Assembly (NCBI RefSeq): GCF_030811595.1
Contig: NZ_JAUSRB010000002.1
Coordinates: 3,782,001-3,846,000, forward strand
DNA from: Streptosporangium brasiliense
Lineage (GTDB): Bacteria; Actinomycetota; Actinomycetes; Streptosporangiales; Streptosporangiaceae
Reading direction: 5' to 3'
Length of the DNA: 64,000 nt
In this document: positions 58,866 to 64,000 of the stretch, piece after piece
Position numbering within the stretch: the first letter of the stretch is position 1
How the letters are laid out: the number at the start of each line of letters is the position of its first letter
The notes under the pieces: generated by a model
Databases searched by the model: none
What the model was told of the DNA's origin: nothing
Seen by the model: the letters and a program-made list of their open reading frames with translations, nothing else
Translations under genes and position numbers: made by a program

Positions 58866-59495
58866 GTGCGATGGCCTGTTTGGAACACCGTGCTCTACGG
58901 TGTCGCCGTGGATGGGCACGGCTGGTTCGAATGTGACGAAGAGCTGGACGAGGCTCAGAATGCTTTCGTCGCAGCCTTGCGGACGCGTGCGCTGAGGTGG
59001 TCGGAGGACCCGGCATGTAGTGGCCTGCTACCGCCTGAGGACGGCTCTGCGCTCGTCGCGTACCTCGATATCGATGCGCCGAAGGAGAACCTTCTCCTGC
59101 TGACCGTCGGGGTTCATCTGGAGAGCCACCATCTGCGAGGTGATCGCCTCCACAACCAGGATTTCTCGCTGCCCGATACAGCGACCAGCTTCGCGGTAGA
59201 CGTGTCAGGCTTTTCCGAGTACCTGGCGGAACAGGCCGCGGACTGGTTCGAGGCCATCATTGGCCGTTCCGTCGTCCGCTACGAATGGTTGCACGCCGAC
59301 CAGGTCTACGCGTCCCGGTATCTCTTCTCTGACACGGGGGAAGCGCTGGTGCAGAGCTACAACCGTGTGCTTGCGCCTCCTGGTCAGCATGACTGTCTGA
59401 TGCGCGCTGGGCATGTCTCTGGTCGGGGTTGGGTCGACACGCGAGGGCTGGGGGAGCCGGACCGTGTCGTTTGTGTCCGTGGGGCTGCGTTGTAG
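58866..59495 (+). CDS. Hypothetical protein
   Basis: 209 residues if started at GTG 58866; GTG 58890 (VLYGVAVDGHGWFECDEELD) is equally plausible. No known domain. Features: ADQVYASRYLFSDTGEALVQSYN near the C-terminus and an acidic central part. Composition and length fit a soluble globular protein. Flanked by Imm8-like and CutA genes in the element; possibly another immunity-type gene, which is only inferred from context. Confidence 0.55.
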   Translation: MRWPVWNTVLYGVAVDGHGWFECDEELDEAQNAFVAALRTRALRWSEDPACSGLLPPEDGSALVAYLDIDAPKENLLLLTVGVHLESHHLRGDRLHNQDFSLPDTATSFAVDVSGFSEYLAEQAADWFEAIIGRSVVRYEWLHADQVYASRYLFSDTGEALVQSYNRVLAPPGQHDCLMRAGHVSGRGWVDTRGLGEPDRVVCVRGAAL

Positions 59496-59736
59496 TTGTC
59501 GCTGACAGCCTTGCGCGTGGGATGCCGCGGAAGCGCACGCCCTGGAGCGGCGCGTCGCTGGGGTCGGCGAGTGGATTGGGTACGGCGGGTGCGCGGTGCG
59601 GTTACGGCCCGGGGCGCCGCCGGCCGGGACCGGCCCCCAGGCCGCACGCCCGGCCGGCGGGCGGCGGAGGGCCGGGTACGGCGGCGCGGCGCGCCGCCGC
59701 TTGATAACCATAAGAACAATTCGGCAGTGTGGCGGG

Positions 59737-60081
59737 ATGCTCCAGAACGCTTTGGATTGCCTTGAGGTCCGTGTCACTGCCAGCAGTCGTGAGGAGGCGG
59801 ATCGAATCTGTTCGGCAGTGGTAGGGCAACGGCTGGCCGCTGGTTGTCAGATCGTCGCCCCGATCGAGTCCACCTACTGGTGGGCGGGAGAGATTCAGCG
59901 CTCTGAGGAGTTGCTGCTGCTGATGAATACCACCGTTGAGCGATTCGAGGACCTTGCCCGGCGGGTGCGGGAGTTGCACTCGTATGAGGTGCCGCAGATC
60001 GTCGCAGTTGCATTGGTGGCCGGCACCGCTGACTACCTGGAGTGGATCAGGCGGGAGACGGCCCCAGACTCCGGCGCGTAG
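59737..60081 (+). CDS. cutA: CutA-family divalent-cation tolerance protein
   Basis: 114 residues. Starts DCLEVRVTASSREEADRICSAVV and carries CQIVAPIESTYWWAGEIQRSEE and VRELHSYEVPQIVAVALVAG, the CutA1 trimer motifs. The family forms very stable trimers implicated in copper tolerance and protein anchoring. GGCGGG precedes ATG 59737. A CutA gene is unusual as cargo in an integrative element. Its end overlaps the convergent XRE regulator gene by 35 bases. Confidence 0.87.
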   Translation: MLQNALDCLEVRVTASSREEADRICSAVVGQRLAAGCQIVAPIESTYWWAGEIQRSEELLLLMNTTVERFEDLARRVRELHSYEVPQIVAVALVAGTADYLEWIRRETAPDSGA

Positions 60082-61540
60082 AGACGATGTCGCCGAGTAG
60101 TTCCCGGGCGGCCTGGTCCTGCTGGGTGGCGAGGGCCTTCTCCACCGTCGTGAGGTGCTGGAGGCCCCAGGTGGATTCGCCGCGCTGGACGGCGTCGAGT
60201 GCGCGGCGGGCGTAGGCGACTCCTTCGGCAACGTCGCCGATCTGGAGTTGGGCCTGGGCGATGTCGGCGTAGATGACGGCCACCTTCTTGTGGTCGGCGT
60301 CCTGGGCGACGGCCGACAGCGCGGCCTGGCCGGCCTCGATCACTCGGCGTTCGTCGCCGAGCCGTACGTAGGTGGACAGTTGGAAGGCGGCCATGCGGCC
60401 AGGGTCGAGGAAGCGGGTCCAGGCGCGTTCGCGGTGGGGTCGTGCACGGCCGTAGGCCTCTTCGGCCTGGTGCAGCAGATCGATGGCGCGTCGGTCGCCA
60501 AGGGCGGCCAGCTCCTCGGCCTCCCGGCTGAGCAGCCATGCCCGGGTGGCGTCGTCGCCTTGGGCGGGAAGGAACTGCTGGGCCTGCCGTACGGCCTCGT
60601 GGGCGTCGTGGCCTTCGACGGCATACGACCTGTAGGCATAGGTACAGGCCTGGATGATCGGGTGTCCGCTCTCCTTGGCGGCCAGAGCGGAGACACGCTC
60701 GAATGAGGCGGACTGACCGACCTGCTTGAGGTCCCAGGCGATCCAGGAGGCAAGGGTGGCTGCTTCGCCGGCGGTTGCCGCCAGGCGTCGGCGGAACCGG
60801 TCGGGCGGGCCGCTCTGAAGCAGGTTGCTCAGTTCGTTGATGTGCGTGGTGAGCCCTTGGTAGATGGCGCGGGCGGGGAGCACGTACTCCAGGCGGTGGA
60901 AGCCGATGGTGCGGGCTTCGAGGCGTTCGATGGTGTCTTCGTCGAGTGCCTGGGGTCCGGTCAGCGCGCGGGACAGGCGCTCCCAGGGGTCGGCGATGGT
61001 GGCCGCGGTTTCGGCGGTCATTCCAGCGGCGAGGATGAGCATCGTTCGGCGGTCCACGTGAGCGTCCAGCCTTCCCACAATCCAGGCCAGGGTCAGAACG
61101 TCGACGTCCCATGGATCGGCGCCCTGAGGCTGGCCAACGGCAACAGCGCTCTCCAGGCTAAGCAAGGCACTTGTTGGCGTTCCATCCCGAGACGGGATGA
61201 CTGAGGCGGGATGGGGGACGGCGTCGATCACCCGTGGTGCTGCCGGCCAGGTGGGAGCCAGGCCCAGAGCCATGCGGGCGGAGTCGGGCATGCGCAGACC
61301 CTCGGCGATGCGCTCGAACACCTCGAAGGAAGTGACCTGGGCGGCCCCCTTCATGATCTCGCTGACCTTGCCCTGGCTGAGATTCACCGCGACACCGATA
61401 CGGGTCTGACTGAACCCTGTGTATTGGCGGATTAGCCGGAAGAGTTGACCGATATTACGGTTTCGGAGGGCCGTCAGCATTTCAGGGCGTTGCCACAGTT
61501 TCGGCAGGATAACGACTGGTTCAGTCGCTTCTGCGGGCAT
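60047..61540 (-). CDS. XRE-family regulator with TPR-like C-terminal region
   Basis: 497 residues from ATG 61540, chosen because AAAAGGGGACG lies 7-17 bases upstream; a GTG 7 codons earlier is possible. Helix-turn-helix at about 30-85 (LFRLIRQYTGFSQTRIGVAV, then QGKVSEIMKGAAQVTSFEVF). The rest is helical with tetratricopeptide-like repeats (DVAEGVAYARRALDAVQRGE). The type is common in actinomycete differentiation and in mobile elements, where it may sense peptides. An inverted repeat TATCCC/GGGATA (61599-61615) lies upstream. Confidence 0.85.
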   Translation of the reverse strand: MPAEATEPVVILPKLWQRPEMLTALRNRNIGQLFRLIRQYTGFSQTRIGVAVNLSQGKVSEIMKGAAQVTSFEVFERIAEGLRMPDSARMALGLAPTWPAAPRVIDAVPHPASVIPSRDGTPTSALLSLESAVAVGQPQGADPWDVDVLTLAWIVGRLDAHVDRRTMLILAAGMTAETAATIADPWERLSRALTGPQALDEDTIERLEARTIGFHRLEYVLPARAIYQGLTTHINELSNLLQSGPPDRFRRRLAATAGEAATLASWIAWDLKQVGQSASFERVSALAAKESGHPIIQACTYAYRSYAVEGHDAHEAVRQAQQFLPAQGDDATRAWLLSREAEELAALGDRRAIDLLHQAEEAYGRARPHRERAWTRFLDPGRMAAFQLSTYVRLGDERRVIEAGQAALSAVAQDADHKKVAVIYADIAQAQLQIGDVAEGVAYARRALDAVQRGESTWGLQHLTTVEKALATQQDQAARELLGDIVSTRRSLGPSPA

Positions 61541-61598
61541 AGGACGCGTCCCCTTTTGCACTTGGGCTGCCGGATATCCAACGCTTCCCGCTGAGGGT

Positions 61599-61615
61599 TA
61601 TCCCGTCAAGGGATA
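61599..61615. promoter_or_regulatory. Inverted repeat upstream of the XRE-TPR gene
   Basis: TATCCC (61599-61604) and GGGATA (61610-61615) form a perfect 6-bp dyad with a 5-bp spacer, and another GGATATCC palindrome lies at 61572-61579. Both sit 32-75 bases before the XRE start, in the spacer to the divergent small genes. Likely operator(s) for that regulator. Confidence 0.55.
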
Positions 61616-61683
61616 TCGACTATTCAGCCGGAGGATTCCGGCTCGGGATGGGTTACGTAAGTCCAGGTGAACACCCTTGACCC

Positions 61684-61857
61684 ATGATTGCCGAGGGTGA
61701 GCCGACGAATGAGGGGTGCGAGGCCTGCTGCGGTCGCGGCTGGCGTTGGATCCGCAGGAGCCGCGCGGACGTCGAGTTCCGCATTGACGGCCAGGTTGTG
61801 AAGCCGGTCCGGGTCGAGTGCTTCGACTGCTCAGGCCTCGGCGAGGTGGCGGCCTAA
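61684..61857 (+). CDS. Small DnaJ-type zinc-ribbon protein
   Basis: 57 residues from ATG 61684 to TAA 61855-61857. It has two Cys pairs of the DnaJ zinc-ribbon kind: CEACCGRGW near residue 12 and CFDCSGLGE near 46, around an Arg/Val-rich centre. It likely binds one zinc ion and a nucleic acid or protein partner. The stop overlaps the next start (TAATG), so it begins a coupled three-gene set. Confidence 0.6.
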   Translation: MIAEGEPTNEGCEACCGRGWRWIRRSRADVEFRIDGQVVKPVRVECFDCSGLGEVAA

Positions 61858-62201
61858 TGGAGATGCACGAGCTTCCGGCCATCAGACGGAACAGAGCGAC
61901 CACGCCTCTGAACGCGGCACGGCGATTACATGATGAGTTGGCGGAGTTGGGGATCGCCTCGGACGTTCACGATGGGTACGGGCTCGCGCTGGTGTCGGTC
62001 TGGTTCGGGCTGGTCGTGTGGACCGATGGTCACGTTTTCCGGTGGGGCACGGGCGAGGGGCCGGAGCGTGATCGTCGTGGATGGCATGCCTTCGGCCCTG
62101 CCGATGATCCGGTGACGACTGCATGCCGGGTGGCCGACCGCTACGCGGAGCTGCGCAGGACGCATCCCCATCCGGGACCGAGCCCATGGGCTCCGCAGTG
62201 A
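61857..62201 (+). CDS. Hypothetical protein of the AICE small-gene set
   Basis: 114 residues from ATG 61857. Contains TTPLNAARRLHDELAELGIA, then GYGLALVSVWFGLVVWTDGHVFRW and DDPVTTACRVADRYAELRR. No catalytic motif. Coupled to the zinc-ribbon gene (1-base overlap) and to the following gene (GTGA). Similar small genes sit between regulator genes in actinomycete integrative elements. Function unknown. Confidence 0.65.
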   Translation: MEMHELPAIRRNRATTPLNAARRLHDELAELGIASDVHDGYGLALVSVWFGLVVWTDGHVFRWGTGEGPERDRRGWHAFGPADDPVTTACRVADRYAELRRTHPHPGPSPWAPQ

Positions 62202-62485
62202 TCGGGGAAGGCGGTTGCCTGAGCCCGCACGTGGTGATGCCACTACGTGATCACATGCGGCTGGTCTGGCATGCGCCGTACAAGGGTGTGACGCGACTGC
62301 GTGTGAACGCCTGGACCTGTCACTGCCGGGCCACGATGTATGAGCTGTGCCATGCCGGAGGACAGGCGTTCATCCGGCGCACGCTCCAGCTCGATGACAA
62401 CCGGCAAGTTCACGAGACCTATCGCTGGCCGATCCGTGAGGCCGACGATGTATGGAGGGCGTTGCTCTCCGGCAAGGCCCGATAG
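62198..62485 (+). CDS. Hypothetical protein of the AICE small-gene set
   Basis: 95 residues from GTG 62198, overlapping the preceding stop as GTGA; ATG 62186 is an alternative. Features VNAWTCHCRATMYELCHAGGQ with a Cys-x-Cys pair and a third Cys, suggesting metal binding, followed by HETYRWPIREADDVWRALL. No family recognised. Third gene of the coupled set. Confidence 0.62.
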   Translation: MIGEGGCLSPHVVMPLRDHMRLVWHAPYKGVTRLRVNAWTCHCRATMYELCHAGGQAFIRRTLQLDDNRQVHETYRWPIREADDVWRALLSGKAR

Positions 62486-62593
62486 GCGGGCGCGGCGGCA
62501 TGGTCCACCCCCGTGCCCATGCCGCCGCGTCGCGGGGTGACGACTTCCTGTCGGATGAAGCCCTTCGCATCTTTAACATGCGCTGATAGCCTG

Positions 62594-62607
62594 CTTGACT
62601 AGACAGG
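62594..62607. promoter_or_regulatory. KorSA-like operator 1 (autoregulation)
   Basis: CTTGACTAGACAGG matches the shared pattern CTTGACT-N3-CARG seen in three more sites downstream. It lies 21 bases before the GntR gene start, consistent with negative autoregulation. An AT-rich -10 region follows. Confidence 0.65.
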
Positions 62608-62628
62608 CATGTTGAATGTGAGGCTTTA

Positions 62629-63360
62629 ATGTCGTTTGAATACACGCCTCCCAAGTACGCGCAGTTGATCGCCGAGCTGGAACGGCGTATCGACTCCGGC
62701 GAGTACCCTGCGGGCTCGCTGCTGCCCAGCGAACACACGCTCATGGCGGAGTTCGGGATGGCACGGCCCACGGTGGTCAAGGCGCTCGGCGTACTTCGCG
62801 ATCAAGGCTGGATCGTCACGCAGCAGGGCAAGGGCCGTTTCGTACGCGGCCGCCCGGCGATGCCCACGAGCCAACAGGCTCGGGCGGGCCGCGAACTCCT
62901 TGATCGGACAGAGACCCAGGTCGCGAGCAAGCTGCTCACGGCCGGACCGGTGGAGGCCCCTAACCGCATCGCCGCCTACCTGGGCATCGAGCCGAAATCC
63001 CCCGTCACCCTGCGCAAGATCCTGGTGGAGCGCGACGGCGAACCGACCGAGATCTCCGCAACGTGGGTACCGGCGGAAATCGGCGAGGGTACAGCGCTGG
63101 CCGAGTCGACCGATCTCCGGCAGGGGATCCGGCGCTACGTGGAGAGTGCCGCCGGCGTCTCCCTGGATCACATCATCGAGCACATCACCGCGCGCAACCC
63201 CACGGCCGACGAGCGCGAGCTCCTGGACGTGAAGAGCTCGGCTGCGCTGCTGACCGTCTACGCCGTCGCCTGCGACGCCACCGGCAAGCCGTGGGCCGTG
63301 GTGGAGACGGTTCTCCCGGGTGATCGCCACGAGCTGGAAGACGCCTACCCGATCCGGTAA
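62629..63360 (+). CDS. GntR-family repressor with UTRA domain (KorSA-like)
   Basis: 243 residues. Winged-helix domain: YAQLIAELERRIDSGEYPAG, LLPSEHTLMAEFGMARPTVVKALGVL, VTQQGKGRFVRG. C-terminal UTRA ligand domain with TLRKILVERDGEPTEISATWVP and a late LLTVYAVACDATGKPWAVVETV. In pSAM2-type elements KorSA represses the replication/transfer genes and keeps the element integrated. Four CTTGACT-type operators flank it. ATG 62629 has a weak AGG upstream. Confidence 0.88.
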   Translation: MSFEYTPPKYAQLIAELERRIDSGEYPAGSLLPSEHTLMAEFGMARPTVVKALGVLRDQGWIVTQQGKGRFVRGRPAMPTSQQARAGRELLDRTETQVASKLLTAGPVEAPNRIAAYLGIEPKSPVTLRKILVERDGEPTEISATWVPAEIGEGTALAESTDLRQGIRRYVESAAGVSLDHIIEHITARNPTADERELLDVKSSAALLTVYAVACDATGKPWAVVETVLPGDRHELEDAYPIR

Positions 63361-63374
63361 TCAAACTTTCCTCA

Positions 63375-63415
63375 CGAAGCCCGCTTGGTGCACTTGACTA
63401 ACCAAGCGGGCTTCG
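63375..63415 (+). terminator. Strong hairpin terminator after the GntR gene, containing an operator
   Basis: CGAAGCCCGCTTGGT (63375-63389) pairs perfectly with ACCAAGCGGGCTTCG (63401-63415) around an 11-base loop, followed by TGCTTAATG. The loop and right arm contain CTTGACTAACCAAG (63393-63406), an operator of the adjacent repressor. The same bases thus act as RNA terminator and DNA operator, and TTGACT can be the -35 of the next promoter. Confidence 0.85.
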
Positions 63416-63464
63416 TGCTTAATGAAGATGCAACTTGGTCAGTCAAGCAGACTGGCCAGTCAAG
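63393..63464 (+). promoter_or_regulatory. Promoter with three KorSA-like operators
   Basis: Sites CTTGACTAACCAAG (63393-63406), CTTGGTCAGTCAAG (63434-63447, inverted) and ACTGGCCAGTCAAG (63451-63464, inverted) share CTTGACT-RRC-CAAG. The last two are 17 bases apart, close to helical phase with each other. TTGACT (63395-63400) and CTTAAT (63419-63424) are spaced like -35 and -10 elements. AAGGAG at 63467-63472 is the ribosome-binding site of the next gene. Confidence 0.75.
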
Positions 63465-63482
63465 ACAAGGAGATGTTGCGCT

Positions 63483-63911
63483 ATGGCTATCCAGGGCCCC
63501 ATCCCGATCGGCTTCGACCAGGTCTTCCCGCACGGCTGCTACATCGTCGGCGAGGTCGAGCAGGTCAAGGACTTCGACGCCTCCACCAACGGCCGCACCG
63601 TCTACGCCAAGGACAAGACCACCGGCGAACTCGTCTGGCAGGTCGCCGTCATGGACGCCGACCCCACCGTCAAGGCCGGCCAGAAGACCGTGTCGGTCAA
63701 GATCCTGTCCCCGGTCCAGCCGGTTCCCCCGGCCCCGCTGCCGGGCCTGCCGTTCACGCCGGTCGAGTTCGACGCCATGACCGTCACGCCGTACGTCGGC
63801 CAGAACACCGGCCGCCTGGCCTGGTCCATCCGGGCCCGCGCGATGCGCGCCCCCCGCACCGCTGGCACTCCCACCAAGAACACCGTCACCACCGCAAAGG
63901 ACGCCGCCTGA
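63483..63911 (+). CDS. Conserved AICE protein between the repressor and transfer genes
   Basis: 142 residues from ATG 63483. Core: FDQVFPHGCYIVGEVEQVKD, then YAKDKTTGELVWQVAVMDADP, TVSVKILSPVQPVPPAPLPG and FTPVEFDAMTVTPYVG. This beta-rich domain resembles the small SCO3933-type proteins encoded before the FtsK-like TraSA gene in actinomycete elements; its function in replication or transfer is not established. AAGGAG lies 10 bases upstream. The stop overlaps the next start as TGATG. Confidence 0.7.
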   Translation: MAIQGPIPIGFDQVFPHGCYIVGEVEQVKDFDASTNGRTVYAKDKTTGELVWQVAVMDADPTVKAGQKTVSVKILSPVQPVPPAPLPGLPFTPVEFDAMTVTPYVGQNTGRLAWSIRARAMRAPRTAGTPTKNTVTTAKDAA

Positions 63912-64000
63912 TGACCCGTCGCAGAACCCACCGCGTCAGCATCATCACCCTGAACACCGGCCGTGGTGCCCACGCGACCAGCCACCCCTACCCGTCCCGC
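63911..64000 (+). CDS. Start of the next AICE gene (partial)
   Basis: ATG 63911 overlaps the preceding TGA. The 30 visible codons read MTRRRTHRVSIITLNTGRGA then HATSHPYPSR, basic with no recognisable domain yet. By position it should be a transfer or replication gene such as the FtsK-like TraSA or a small protein before it. Confidence 0.6.
   Translation, partial: MTRRRTHRVSIITLNTGRGAHATSHPYPSR

Larger units (their letters stand above)
54596..64000. mobile_element. Left part of an actinomycete integrative and conjugative element (AICE)
   Basis: Bounded on the left by the tRNA-Arg 3' remnant and running off the right edge. Gene order GntR regulator (62629), conserved small AICE gene (63483), then a further coupled gene matches pSAM2-like elements, in which tra, rep, xis and int follow in the same direction towards the intact tRNA. 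Orientation agrees: the remnant's 3' end faces left, so the complete tRNA, integrase and excisionase are expected to the right. Confidence 0.7.

Noticed and set aside
59596..59736. N-terminal extension of the CutA gene by 47 codons
   Set aside because: The extension is Arg/Gly/Pro-rich shadow sequence; CutA proteins start close to ATG 59737.
1..64000. A polyketide, nonribosomal peptide or terpene biosynthetic cluster
   Set aside because: No synthase, carrier or cyclase genes are present; the single acyl-CoA synthetase belongs to a catabolic operon.

Overview
The window is high-GC DNA with GTG/ATG starts, dense 4-base gene overlaps, Tat-type secreted enzymes, oligopeptide- and sugar-type ABC importers, and an actinomycete integrative element (AICE). 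This points to a filamentous actinomycete, probably of the Streptosporangiaceae (Nonomuraea/Streptosporangium type). The family-level placement is inferred from gene style, not proven.

Layout. (1) 1-4.8 kb: the end of a DrrAB-type exporter, a CGNR regulator, an EndoQ-type endonuclease for deaminated DNA, an acetyltransferase and a sulfotransferase-like protein. (2) 4.8-13.7 kb, minus strand: one long operon encoding an oligopeptide-type ABC importer, a luciferase-like FMN monooxygenase, two AhpD/CMD-fold proteins, a VOC protein and an OsmC protein. Nearly every junction is an ATGA/GTGA overlap. One junction has been multiplied into two 13-residue minicistrons. The operon is preceded by a candidate leaderless Cys-containing leader peptide and a long pyrimidine-rich 5' leader, which suggests attenuation by sulfur or cysteine status. 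(3) 14-22 kb: an esterase/beta-propeller fusion behind a LacI-type operator, apolipoprotein N-acyltransferase, a two-component system, DoxX, an epoxide-hydrolase remnant, a DUF1801 protein and a secreted Cys-repeat protein. (4) 22.8-42.9 kb: a catabolic island with a GH78 alpha-L-rhamnosidase, a serine hydrolase, two sugar ABC importers, LacI and TetR regulators with clear palindromic operators, a six-hairpin glycosidase-like enzyme, two M28-like proteins with the same altered active-site pair, a Tat-exported polyesterase-like hydrolase, a type-B carboxylesterase and an acyl-CoA synthetase. Together these would take up and dismantle an acylated, probably rhamnose-containing, compound and activate the released acid.

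(5) 43-54.6 kb: a degraded accessory region. It holds a PP2C-like orphan, an acetyltransferase, an aminoglycoside-phosphotransferase remnant, an IS110 element, an IS256 element split by an IS1182-family element with an 8-bp target duplication, an iteron-like array, a truncated XRE gene, a fulvocin-C-like bacteriocin precursor fused to a CxxC thioredoxin-like domain, a free-standing ClpC-N domain protein and an internally deleted transposase. (6) 54.6 kb to the right edge: the left part of an AICE whose distal att site is a 3'-half tRNA-Arg(TCT) remnant. Its cargo includes DUF6000 and Imm8-type proteins, a membrane-anchored WD40 propeller, CutA and an XRE-TPR regulator. Next come three coupled small genes and a KorSA-like GntR repressor with four recognisable operators, one lying across a terminator hairpin. 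The window stops as the transfer/replication module begins.
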